From positions 1 through 48,726 of the forward strand of contig JAJYPY010000004.1 of NCBI GenBank assembly GCA_021794995.1: a stretch of DNA of 48,726 nt, in the 5' to 3' direction. This stretch comes from Actinomycetes bacterium. GTDB lineage: Bacteria > Actinomycetota > Acidimicrobiia > Acidimicrobiales > RAAP-2. Made by a program: the position numbers and the translations under genes. Below the pieces are notes generated by a model that ran no database searches, was not told where the DNA came from, and worked only from the letters and a program-made list of their open reading frames with translations. Below are positions 17,157 to 24,581 of this stretch, in pieces (the stretch's first letter is position 1; each line of letters opens with the position of its first letter).

Positions 17157-17721
17157 GTCTGCGCCACTCGAGCGCCCGTGCTCCAAAATTTCTCAGAGGT
17201 CCGGTCCCGCGGCGCGCGCAGCGGAGCGCGCGACAAACAACGGTCATCGGCACGTGCGCGTTCGACGGAGTTCGTCAACGCCCGCAGCATGAATTCCTCC
17301 TCGTCACGACGCGCCGCGCGCGACGAGCACGGTGTCGACGCGTGCGACTGGCAGATCGCGCGAGGTGCATCGCGGTGCGCCGCATCGCGTGGATGCTTGA
17401 CCTGCACACCGAAAGGCACGGAGAATATGTGCAACCCGACGCGCGGCGGACGATGGACCGACAGTGCGCGCAGACGACGGACGTGTGGCGGTGGTGCCGA
17501 GACATCACACGGAACGGTCGCTCGTCACCACGGAGCAGATCTGCCGATGGGTCGGGGGAGGAAGTGGGTGCCACATGCCAGAGAACGAGGAGCGACGGCA
17601 GGTGGTGACCACGCCGGCAACCATGCAATCGGTGCAGCAATGCGGAAGCTGGTCGCTGGAGCGATCGACTGCCGCAGGCTCCACCTCGAGTCAGCGTTGA
17701 CCTACAAAGGGAGGTGTACCT
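17157..17721. other. 565-bp region without a recognised gene
   Basis: Spacer between the coupling-protein gene and the histone-like gene, with several less GC-rich patches (for example around 17185-17195 and 17420-17430). Short open frames exist, such as ATG 17575 to 17700 (41 codons, MPENEERRQVV...) behind a GGGGAGG about 12 nt upstream, but none resembles a known family. It must contain the coupling-protein promoter on the minus strand and the histone-like gene promoter on the plus strand, and could hide a small RNA or a transfer origin. I see no tRNA-like fold. Confidence 0.5.
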
Positions 17722-18216
17722 GTGGCGACTGCCGCAACCAAGAGAGCGCCCGCCAAGAGGGCCGCGAAACGGACGACGGCCAAAGCCGTCAAGCGGACCG
17801 TGAAGAAGGCGACCGCGAAGCGGACGGCGACCCGCAAGACCGCGGCGCGCAAGGCCCCCGCCAAGCGGACCGTGAAGAAGGCGACCGCCAAGCGGTCGGT
17901 GAAGAAGGCGACCGCGAAGCGGACCGCGAAGAAGGCGACCGCCAAGCGGACCGCGACCCGCAAGACCGTGGCGCGCAAGGCCACCGCCAAGCGGACCGCG
18001 AAGAAGGCGACCGCGGCGCGCAAGGCGCCCGCCAAGCGGACCGCGAAGAAGGCGACCGCCAAGCGGACTGCGACCCGCAAGACCGCGGCGCGCAAGGCAC
18101 CTGCGAAGCGGACCGCGAAGAAGGCGACCGCGGCGCGCAAGGCCCCTGCCAAGCGGACCGCGAAGAAGGCGACCGCCAAGCGGGCTGCAGCCAAGAAGGC
18201 GGCGGCCTCGGCGTGA
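17722..18216 (+). CDS. Histone H1-like Lys/Ala/Arg repeat protein
   Basis: Highly basic 164-residue protein made almost entirely of variations on KRTAKKATA and ARKAPA, with no acidic or aromatic residues. Such sequences form the C-terminal tails of actinobacterial HU (HupB) and of histone H1-like proteins; here the tail stands alone, with no HU fold. It is expected to bind and compact DNA, or possibly RNA, non-specifically; lysine acetylation could tune it, as in mycobacterial HupB (known for that family, inferred here). GTG at 17722 has a very strong ribosome site, AAAGGGAGGTG, ending 6 nt upstream, suggesting high expression. The coding DNA is itself repetitive, so copy number may vary between strains. 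Confidence 0.85.
   Translation: MATAATKRAPAKRAAKRTTAKAVKRTVKKATAKRTATRKTAARKAPAKRTVKKATAKRSVKKATAKRTAKKATAKRTATRKTVARKATAKRTAKKATAARKAPAKRTAKKATAKRTATRKTAARKAPAKRTAKKATAARKAPAKRTAKKATAKRAAAKKAAASA
17780..18185 (+). repeat. Degenerate coding repeats of the histone-like gene
   Basis: Units built on AAGCGGACCGCGAAGAAGGC plus GACCGC, alternating with GCGCGCAAGGC blocks, recur about every 30-60 bp inside the coding sequence. They are coding low-complexity repeats, not a CRISPR array: there are no unique spacers. Confidence 0.85.
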
Positions 18217-18281
18217 GGCGATGGGTCCGGACGATCAGCCGCGGCGATGCGCTGATCGGCTCCGGGCGGATGCACTGACGT

Positions 18282-18325
18282 AACGGCCGGGCTCGCGAGG
18301 CGTCGTCCCCGCCGGCCCGGCCGTT
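18282..18325. terminator. Bidirectional stem-loop terminator candidate
   Basis: Perfect 11-bp inverted repeat, AACGGCCGGGC (18282-18292) and GCCCGGCCGTT (18315-18325), with a 22-nt loop, between the converging histone-like gene and cofC. Each arm starts or ends with AA/TT but no long T-run follows. A weaker 7-bp hairpin (GATCAGC/GCTGATC) lies at 18233-18257. Confidence 0.6.
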
Positions 18326-18366
18326 GCGCGTGTGCGCCCATCGGTCACGGACGCCTCGGCGGGTGC

Positions 18367-18984
18367 TCAGGTGAGGTCGCTGGGCCAGTCGACGTCGTAC
18401 GAGAGGGCAGCACGGTGCAGGATCCGCACGTCGACCGCGAGTCGCTCGCACTCCGCCAGGTGGCGCTGGAACGAGCCGGGCCCGTAGGAGAAGTGGAAGC
18501 CGCATCCTGACGGGAGCTCGATCACGTTGGTGCCGTCGCCGTGGCGGTCCGGGACCAGCGTCACGCCGTCGAACTCCCCAAGATGGGCGAGGCCGTTCGC
18601 ATTCGGCAGGTCGCCGTGGGCGACCACCACGCGTCGCACCCCGATCGTCGCGAGATGCGCGATCCCCGCCTCCACGGCCCCGTTCAGACCGCGCCCGGGT
18701 TCCCAGACGACCAGCGCGCCACGTCCACGCGCCCACGTGGCCACGTCGGGGTCGTCGCACACGACGGCGACCGGGAGCGGGGCGGCGGCGGCCAGCACCC
18801 GTTCGGCCATGCGCCGCACGAGGGCTTCTCGCTCGGCGTCCCCGAGAGCTGCACCGAGCCTGCGCTTCGCGTCGGCGAATGCCTTGACCGGCACGAGGAC
18901 CGCCCGATCACCGAGAACTGGGCCCATGTGGGCGGCGGGCTGGCGGCTCCGGGCGGTGCGGGCGACGTAAGCGTCGCCGGTCAC
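18367..18984 (-). CDS. cofC: 2-phospho-L-lactate/phosphoenolpyruvate guanylyltransferase CofC
   Basis: Coenzyme F420 biosynthesis: couples GTP with phosphoenolpyruvate or 2-phospho-L-lactate before transfer to Fo by CofD. The nucleotidyltransferase fold is recognised from VLVPVKAFADAKRRLGAAL, the GVRRVVVAHGDLPNANGL block (GDLP carries a metal-binding Asp) and DRHGDGTNVIELPSG followed by FHFSYGPGSFQRHL. From GTG at 18984 the protein has 205 residues; ATG at 18927 would give 186 and the usual N-terminus. GTG is chosen because TACAAT lies exactly 7 nt upstream, as in other leaderless genes here. The gene shares a divergent promoter region with gpsA. Confidence 0.9.
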   Translation of the reverse strand: MTGDAYVARTARSRQPAAHMGPVLGDRAVLVPVKAFADAKRRLGAALGDAEREALVRRMAERVLAAAAPLPVAVVCDDPDVATWARGRGALVVWEPGRGLNGAVEAGIAHLATIGVRRVVVAHGDLPNANGLAHLGEFDGVTLVPDRHGDGTNVIELPSGCGFHFSYGPGSFQRHLAECERLAVDVRILHRAALSYDVDWPSDLT

Positions 18985-18991
18985 GCCCGGG

Positions 18992-18997
18992 ATTGTA
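18992..18997 (-). promoter_or_regulatory. -10 element, leaderless cofC promoter
   Basis: TACAAT read on the minus strand, 7 nt before GTG 18984. It is one base from the classical TATAAT hexamer, and it is what decides the cofC start. Confidence 0.6.
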
Positions 18998-19009
18998 CGA
19001 CCGGACGGC

Positions 19010-19038
19010 GTCACGGGCGACGCGGTTCGCACCGTGAC
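19010..19038. promoter_or_regulatory. Symmetric GTCACGG/CCGTGAC site of the cofC-gpsA promoters
   Basis: Inverted repeat GTCACGG (19010-19016) and CCGTGAC (19032-19038). Each arm lies exactly 12 nt from one of the two diverging -10 elements (18992-18997 and 19051-19056). It could be a shared activator site, or a pair of upstream promoter elements giving balanced bidirectional expression. Confidence 0.45.
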
Positions 19039-19050
19039 ACACGGCATCCG

Positions 19051-19056
19051 TAGGCT
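19051..19056 (+). promoter_or_regulatory. -10 element, leaderless gpsA promoter
   Basis: TAGGCT lies 8 nt before the GTG start codon at 19065; no ribosome site is present. Confidence 0.55.
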
Positions 19057-19064
19057 CGTCCACA

Positions 19065-20090
19065 GTGGGCACCGGCAGCGTCGTCGTCGTGGGTGCGGGT
19101 TCGTGGGGAACCACGATCGCGTCGCTCATCACGGCGAGACGGACAGTGACGCTCTGGGCGCGATCCGAAGCGCTGGCGGACGCGCTCTCCCGCAGCGGTG
19201 AGAACGCCCGCTACCTCCCCGGCGTCACCTTGCCGCGCGCAGTGCGGACGACGTCGTCGCTCGCCGACGCGGTCAGGACAGCGGAGATCGTCCTCGTGGC
19301 CGTGCCGTCCCACGGGTTCCGCGGCGTGCTCGAACAGATGGCCCCCTGGTTGCCGAGCGGCGCAGCGATCGTGAGCCTCGCCAAGGGCATCGAGGCGGGG
19401 ACCAGCCTGCGGATGTCGGAGCTCGTCGCCGAGGTGCTACCGGGTCACCCTGTCGGCGTCGTGAGCGGCCCGAATCTGGCGCACGAGGTCGCCGCGGGGC
19501 AGCCGGCAGCCACCGTGGTGGCCTCGGACGACGAGGCGCTTGCCCGCCGCGTCCAGGATCTGCTGCATTGCACGACGTTCCGGGTGTACACGGGAGCGGA
19601 CGTGACCGGCTGTGAGATCGCAGGTGCCAGCAAGAACGTCATCGCCATCGCCGTCGGGATCAGCGACGGGCTCGGCTTCGGAGAGAACACGCGCGCCGTG
19701 CTGATCACGCGTGGACTCGCAGAACAGGCACGCCTCGGGCTCGCGCTCGGTGGCCGGCCCTTCACCTTCGGGGGTCTTGCGGGGATCGGCGACCTCGTGG
19801 CGACCTGCACGAGCCCGCAGAGCCGCAACCGCACCGTTGGATTCCAGCTGGGGCAGGGCCGGCACCTCGACGACGTGCTCTCGGGCATGGTCATGGTCGC
19901 CGAGGGGGTCCGCACCGCACTCCCCATCGTGCAGCTCGCCGCGTCACACGGGGTCGAGCTGCCCATCGCCGAGCAGGTCGCCGCCCTGGTCGCAGGTGAG
20001 ACGTCGCCCAAGGAGGCGCTTGCCGCGCTCATGGAGCGCCCGCCGCGCCCCGAATGGGACCCCGAGCTCGCCCGGGACCTGCGCGAATGA
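19065..20090 (+). CDS. gpsA: Glycerol-3-phosphate dehydrogenase [NAD(P)+]
   Basis: Makes sn-glycerol 3-phosphate from dihydroxyacetone phosphate for membrane phospholipids; cytoplasmic. At 341 residues it has the usual GpsA length. The dinucleotide fold starts VVVVGAGSWGTTIA (GxGxxG at 10-15). Family blocks follow: VSLAKGIEAGTSLRMSELV, VVSGPNLAHEVAAGQPAATVVAS, EIAGASKNVIAIAVGISDGLGFGENTRA (with the catalytic Lys in ASKN), and FGGLAGIGDLVATCTSPQSRNR. GTG at 19065 follows a -10 element by 8 nt, so the mRNA is probably leaderless. The stop overlaps the start of the adenylate cyclase gene (ATGA). Confidence 0.97.
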   Translation: MGTGSVVVVGAGSWGTTIASLITARRTVTLWARSEALADALSRSGENARYLPGVTLPRAVRTTSSLADAVRTAEIVLVAVPSHGFRGVLEQMAPWLPSGAAIVSLAKGIEAGTSLRMSELVAEVLPGHPVGVVSGPNLAHEVAAGQPAATVVASDDEALARRVQDLLHCTTFRVYTGADVTGCEIAGASKNVIAIAVGISDGLGFGENTRAVLITRGLAEQARLGLALGGRPFTFGGLAGIGDLVATCTSPQSRNRTVGFQLGQGRHLDDVLSGMVMVAEGVRTALPIVQLAASHGVELPIAEQVAALVAGETSPKEALAALMERPPRPEWDPELARDLRE

Positions 20091-21379
20091 CCCGGCACCG
20101 CGATGCGGCGTCGGGGAGGCGCCCGATGAGTGCAGGCACGCCGTCGGTCCCCGGCGGCGATCGGCGTGGCGCCGCACTCGATCGCGTCCGGCGCGTGCTG
20201 CGCGAGGCGGGTGCGAGCGACGAGGCGATCGACGCGGCCGTGCAAGGCGACGTGCTGGACCTCCTCGCCGTGGACCTCCTCACGGTCCCGTCCCGCCGCA
20301 GGTATACGCCCCGCGACGTCGGGGAGGAGACGGGCCTTCCGGTGGAGGTCTTGCGGCGCATGTGGCGGGCGCTGGGATTCTTGGATCCAGCCGACGACGA
20401 GCCGTTGTTCACGGACCTGGACATCCGCGCGGTGCGTGACGTGCAGTCCCTGCTCCAACTCGGCGTGACCGATCTCGATACAGCGCTGCAGCTCGCCCGG
20501 GTGATCGGATCCTCCATGGCGCGTGTCGCAGAAGCCGGTCTCCTGCGCGGCGCCGGCACCCTCGGGGCGGAGGACGACAGCGTTCTCGCTGCGGATGCGT
20601 TCGTCTCGGCGGCCGCACAGACCGTGCCTGCGATGGGTCGCCTCTTGGAGTTCGTCTGGCGCCGGCACATGCAAGCGGTCGCCCGGCGCGCCGTCATGCT
20701 GCGTGCCGCGACCCGCGACAGCGGCTCGGGACCGGTGCTCGCGGTCGGTTTCGCCGACATGGTCGGGTTCACCCTGCTCAGCCAGCACCTGGCAGACGAC
20801 GAGCTGGCCGAGGTCGTGGGGCGCTTCGAAGAGATCTCCTACGACATCGTGGGGGCGTGGGGGGGCAGGGTCGTCAAGACCATCGGCGACGAGGTCATGT
20901 TCGTGGCGGGTGACGCGGTGGCGGCGGCGCGCATCGGGGTCGGGCTCGCCGAGGCATACGGCGACGACGACCTTCTCGGCGACGTGCGCGTCGGGATCGC
21001 GCTCGGTTCGGTGCTGGTGCGCGACGGTGACTACTTCGGGCCGACCGTGAACCTGGCGTCGCGCATCGTGGGTATCGCCGACCCCGGCACCGTCCTCGTC
21101 TCCGACGAGCTGCACGCTGCGCTCGATGACGGTGCACCGGGAGAATTCACCGGCCGGCCGCTCCGCCCGCGCGTCCTGAAAGACGTCGGGCGGGTGCAGC
21201 TGTGGTCGTGCAGGCGTCAAGGAGGGGACGACGCCGGCGGTGCCTCCCGCCTCGAGCAGCGACAACTGCGTCGTGAACGGCTCGGGCGCGTCCTGCGGGA
21301 CCTCGGGGAGATCCGCGCGGTCGGCGAACGCCTCGTCGCAGGCTCGCGCCGCGGTCCCCCCGAGGCTCGCGGCGACTGA
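20087..21379 (+). CDS. Class III adenylate cyclase with Rv1264-type regulatory domain
   Basis: Makes cAMP from ATP; soluble, 430 residues. The C-terminal catalytic domain (about 215-385) has every canonical residue: metal-binding Asp224 (FADMVGFT) and Asp268 (TIGDEVMF), adenine-selecting Lys264 and Asp315 (DGDYFGPT), and transition-state Asn322 and Arg326 (VNLASR). These numbers sit three or fewer off those of the pH-sensing Mycobacterium tuberculosis cyclase Rv1264. The helical N-terminal region (RRYTPRDVGEETGLPVEVLRRMWRALGF...) resembles that enzyme's autoinhibitory domain. ATG at 20087 overlaps the gpsA stop, an unusual coupling of lipid synthesis and a signalling enzyme. Confidence 0.92.
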   Translation: MTRHRDAASGRRPMSAGTPSVPGGDRRGAALDRVRRVLREAGASDEAIDAAVQGDVLDLLAVDLLTVPSRRRYTPRDVGEETGLPVEVLRRMWRALGFLDPADDEPLFTDLDIRAVRDVQSLLQLGVTDLDTALQLARVIGSSMARVAEAGLLRGAGTLGAEDDSVLAADAFVSAAAQTVPAMGRLLEFVWRRHMQAVARRAVMLRAATRDSGSGPVLAVGFADMVGFTLLSQHLADDELAEVVGRFEEISYDIVGAWGGRVVKTIGDEVMFVAGDAVAAARIGVGLAEAYGDDDLLGDVRVGIALGSVLVRDGDYFGPTVNLASRIVGIADPGTVLVSDELHAALDDGAPGEFTGRPLRPRVLKDVGRVQLWSCRRQGGDDAGGASRLEQRQLRRERLGRVLRDLGEIRAVGERLVAGSRRGPPEARGD

Positions 21380-21388
21380 GGACGTGGG

Positions 21389-24082
21389 TCAGCGTTCGAG
21401 GAGGTGCACCGTGGCGATCCCGAACGGGCGGAGCTGGAAGGAGCCCTCGAATGGCTCGACCGGTGAGCCGCGGAGGTCGACCAGCCACCCGGAGCGTGTT
21501 GCGACGTCGACGGTGGTCACGTCGGCACCCGGATTGAAGAGGCGTAGCTCGAGCATGCCCGCCTCCCGCCGGAGCGCGCTGACTTCGGCTCCCGCCACGC
21601 CAAGGGCGCTGCCGGAGGGCGGACGCCAGCCGCCGCCGAAGGAGTCGACGACCTCGAGCGGAAGGAGCACGTCGTCTGACAGCGCCCATGCATCGACGTC
21701 GCCGATCGCAATGGCGTAGCGCAGCTCGATCGGCAGCCCGACCATCTGGAGCCCGTCGACGGGGATGAGCGGGCCGGCGGGAAAAGGCCGGTTGGCCATC
21801 CCCAGTCGGGAGAGCATGCCGGTCGAGCGAAGGACGGTGAGCGCCAGCGCCCCGGCCGTTGCCGTGCTGCCCGCGCCGGCGAGGTCGACCAGCTCGTACT
21901 CGCAGACACCGTCGCAGACGACGGTGAGCCCTCCGGCACGCACGAAGCCGCGCGCCGGGAAGGTGGGAAGGCCGTGCTCGTCGGGACGTCCCTCGGCCGT
22001 CAGCCCTCGGCGCACCGACGCGAACGCGGACCCTGCCTCGGACCACGCAGCGGGCTCGGGGAGGGGAAGATGGACCCTCAGGCGATGGTCGCGCGCAGGA
22101 TTGACGAAACGCGTCGTGACTCGCACCGCGCGCTCGCCGGCCCGCAGCTCGATCGTCGTGGCGATCTCGACAGGCACGTCTCCCGTGCGTCGCTGCGTCG
22201 ACGTCTCGGCGCGAGCTGGCCAGACGAAGCGCGACAAGATGGTGGCTCGCGCGCGCACCGGACCGTGCTCGACGACATCGACGGTGACCGTCTCAGGGGC
22301 GTCGACGATGCGATCCGAGCGCGGCGGGGAGTAGTTGTAGGAGTCGCCGAGATCTCCGCCGTCCACGAGGCGTCCGAATCCGGCGATCCCGTCCACGCTG
22401 AACGTGCCGCTCAGCGGATCGATGCTGACCGAGACGAGCCCGTTCTCCATCCGCGCCCCGCCGTCCTCGCTCGTCGTGACCGGGCGCCCGAGCGGCGAGG
22501 GGGAGAAGGCCTGCCAGCCGAACCCCGGGACGTCGTCGACCCGGGCGACGATCCGGCGGATCGGCGCCTGGTCGAGCCGGACGCGCACGGGAGCGGACGG
22601 TCGGGCACCCAGCCGGGCCAAGAGGTCCTGGCGAGCCTCGGCGATCGGGAGCTCCGGGCGCTCCTCGGACCCGATGGTCACGGTGACGTCGATCCCGGTG
22701 TCGTCCTCGTCCACGCGGACGTCCTGCACCCACGCGTCGCCGTCGATGCGCGTCCCCTCGATCATGCCGAGGATCGTGCGCACGGTCTGGGAGTCCAACG
22801 TCAACGTGCCGGGGAGACTCGTGCGCTCGGAGACGACCTGGATGTCCCCGGGTCCGGCGCGCGGCAGTCCCGGATCGGCGGAGCCGGGAAGGTCGTCTGA
22901 CACCACCACCTCGATCACGCCGCCCCGGGGCCGAGCCGCCGGGTTGACCACCACGGGTCCGGGTGTCGCCATCGACTGGCCAAGCGTTCCGAGCGCACGG
23001 CTGGCCACCCCCTCGGCGATGGCACGGGACTCGGCGTAGCGATGCAGGACCGCGTTCACGACCTCGTCGGTCGAGCAGGCGCAGATCGAGTCGTGCGCGG
23101 CGTTGCGGACGACCCCGGTCCATGCGATGTCCAAGAGTCGTCCGGGCCAGGTGTCCACCGCCGCGAACAAGGCGGCATACGGCTCAGCCCTCCGCTCGAG
23201 CGCGCGCTCGGTCGCCGCGGCTGCGCGCTTGACGTCGACCCGGTTCGACGTCACGCCCATGAGCATGTTCGCCCGAGCGCCCGAGCGCAGCTCTCCCACC
23301 CATCGCCCCAATCCATCGGTCGTCGTCGTGCCGAGGAACTCGGGCAGGGACGTGAGCTCGAAGTGCATGTCGTCTTGCAGCTCGTTGGCTTCGGCGACCA
23401 CGCGTCCGAGCGCGGGCTGCGCCGGAAGGTGGTCCGAGCCGTTCATGAGCAGCAGGCCGTCGAGCAGGAACGGGCCGATCTGCTCGAGATGATCCGCGAC
23501 CCGGCGGACGAGCGCCTTGGCGTCGTCGGGCAGGAGTGCGCCGTTGCCGTAGCCGAACGGCAGGTACTGGGCGCGGACCCACGACCCGTCGGGCGACTCC
23601 CAGATGAAGGCGTCCTTCGTGATCGACGACGGGACGCCCCGCCAGACCACCGCGTGCGCGTACCCCGCAAGACGCAGGATCTGGGGCATCTGGGCCACGT
23701 GGCCGAACATGTCGGGGAGGTAGCCCACGGGCATCGCGCCCGCGAATGCCGCGGCGCGCCGGATCCCCATCTGGAGGTCGCGCACGATCGTCTCGCCCGA
23801 CACCAAGAATTCGTCCATGAGCGCATACCACGGCCCGAGCGAGAGCCGGCCCGACGCGGCCAGGGCGCGCAGGCGCGCCTCGGCGTCCGGGCGGACCTCC
23901 AGGTAGTCGTCGAGCGCGGCCATCTGCCCGTCGAGCAGGAAGTGTCCGAAGGAGGGGTTCGACTCGAGGAGAGGGAGAAGGTCGTCCACGACCTCCACCA
24001 GTCGCATCCGGAACGTTTGGAACGGCTCGTACCACTCCCGGTCCCAGTGGGTGTGCGGGACGATCGCGACGTGGCGGGTCAT
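21389..24082 (-). CDS. Alpha-mannosidase, glycoside hydrolase family 38
   Basis: Retaining, zinc-dependent alpha-mannosidase of 897 residues without a signal peptide, so probably cytoplasmic and acting on mannosides or imported glycans. The N-terminal catalytic barrel begins VAIVPHTHWDREWY, with zinc ligands His12 and Asp14. The nucleophile is Asp124 in GYLPDMFGH, and the later zinc His lies in LLLMNGSDHLPAQP. A helical middle domain contains IAWTGVVRNAAHDSICACSTDEVVNAVLHRY. It is followed by the beta-rich C-terminal GH38 domains ending FQLRPFGIATVHLLER. The ATG at 24082 is preceded by a -10 element at 8 nt. It is divergent from rpiB and convergent with the cyclase gene. Confidence 0.93.
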   Translation of the reverse strand: MTRHVAIVPHTHWDREWYEPFQTFRMRLVEVVDDLLPLLESNPSFGHFLLDGQMAALDDYLEVRPDAEARLRALAASGRLSLGPWYALMDEFLVSGETIVRDLQMGIRRAAAFAGAMPVGYLPDMFGHVAQMPQILRLAGYAHAVVWRGVPSSITKDAFIWESPDGSWVRAQYLPFGYGNGALLPDDAKALVRRVADHLEQIGPFLLDGLLLMNGSDHLPAQPALGRVVAEANELQDDMHFELTSLPEFLGTTTTDGLGRWVGELRSGARANMLMGVTSNRVDVKRAAAATERALERRAEPYAALFAAVDTWPGRLLDIAWTGVVRNAAHDSICACSTDEVVNAVLHRYAESRAIAEGVASRALGTLGQSMATPGPVVVNPAARPRGGVIEVVVSDDLPGSADPGLPRAGPGDIQVVSERTSLPGTLTLDSQTVRTILGMIEGTRIDGDAWVQDVRVDEDDTGIDVTVTIGSEERPELPIAEARQDLLARLGARPSAPVRVRLDQAPIRRIVARVDDVPGFGWQAFSPSPLGRPVTTSEDGGARMENGLVSVSIDPLSGTFSVDGIAGFGRLVDGGDLGDSYNYSPPRSDRIVDAPETVTVDVVEHGPVRARATILSRFVWPARAETSTQRRTGDVPVEIATTIELRAGERAVRVTTRFVNPARDHRLRVHLPLPEPAAWSEAGSAFASVRRGLTAEGRPDEHGLPTFPARGFVRAGGLTVVCDGVCEYELVDLAGAGSTATAGALALTVLRSTGMLSRLGMANRPFPAGPLIPVDGLQMVGLPIELRYAIAIGDVDAWALSDDVLLPLEVVDSFGGGWRPPSGSALGVAGAEVSALRREAGMLELRLFNPGADVTTVDVATRSGWLVDLRGSPVEPFEGSFQLRPFGIATVHLLER

Positions 24083-24090
24083 GGGTGACC

Positions 24091-24096
24091 AGGTTA
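24091..24096 (-). promoter_or_regulatory. -10 element, leaderless mannosidase promoter
   Basis: TAACCT on the minus strand, 8 nt before the ATG at 24082, with no ribosome site. Confidence 0.5.
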
Positions 24097-24150
24097 GGAC
24101 GGGACGTCACCCGCGACGCCGACCGTCCCCGGCCGCGCCCCCTTCCTCGG

Positions 24151-24156
24151 TACGGT
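24151..24156 (+). promoter_or_regulatory. -10 element, leaderless rpiB promoter
   Basis: TACGGT, 8 nt before the ATG at 24165, with no ribosome site. Confidence 0.5.
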
Positions 24157-24164
24157 GGACGCCG

Positions 24165-24581
24165 ATGAGGATCGCCTTCGGGACCGACGAGCGCACGGCG
24201 CTCACCGACGCGGTGGTCGAGCGGCTTCGCAGGGCTGGGCACGAGGTGGCGGTGGTCGCCGACGGTGCCGACTGGCCCGACGCAGGACGGGCGGTCGGCG
24301 AGGCCGTGGCATCGGGTGAGGCGCAGCGCGGCGTCGTGTGCTGCACGACGGGGACCGGCGTGTCGATCGCCGCGAACAAGGTCCGCGGGGTCCGGGCCGC
24401 GTTGTGCACCGATGCCGCGACCGCTGAAGGCGCGCGGCGCTGGAACGATGCCAACGTGCTCGCGTTCGGCCTGCGGCTCTCGACCGAGACCGTCGTCGGC
24501 GAGATGCTCGATGTCTTCTTGCACACCGACGCGGATCCCTCGGAGGCTCCGCTGGTCGGACGAGTGGAACCACCGGCATGA
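24165..24581 (+). CDS. rpiB: RpiB/LacA/LacB-family sugar-phosphate isomerase
   Basis: Probable ribose-5-phosphate isomerase B, interconverting ribose 5-phosphate and ribulose 5-phosphate; cytoplasmic, 138 residues. The phosphate and active-site loop reads CCTTGTGVSIAANKVRGVRAALC: Cys60 aligns with the catalytic Cys of E. coli RpiB, unlike mycobacterial enzymes that lack it. The second family block is ARRWNDANVLAFGLRLS. The opening MRIAFGTDERTAL departs from the usual xxGxDHAG start: the conserved His-Ala-Gly is replaced, so a related sugar phosphate could be the substrate. The stop overlaps the rnhB start (ATGA). Confidence 0.85.
   Translation: MRIAFGTDERTALTDAVVERLRRAGHEVAVVADGADWPDAGRAVGEAVASGEAQRGVVCCTTGTGVSIAANKVRGVRAALCTDAATAEGARRWNDANVLAFGLRLSTETVVGEMLDVFLHTDADPSEAPLVGRVEPPA

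Noticed and set aside
17156-17186. TTG start at 17186 for the coupling ATPase
   Set aside because: The ATG at 17156 is in frame, and no ribosome site or -10 element favours the rarer codon.
17464-17700. Small open frame of 78 codons, and a 41-codon frame from ATG 17575
   Set aside because: No recognisable domain and only a distant GGGGAGG; not listed as a gene, but the region is described as unexplained.
17722-18216. Regular DNA repeats resembling a CRISPR array
   Set aside because: The repeats are in frame, code for Lys/Ala/Arg motifs, and have no unique spacers or cas genes nearby.
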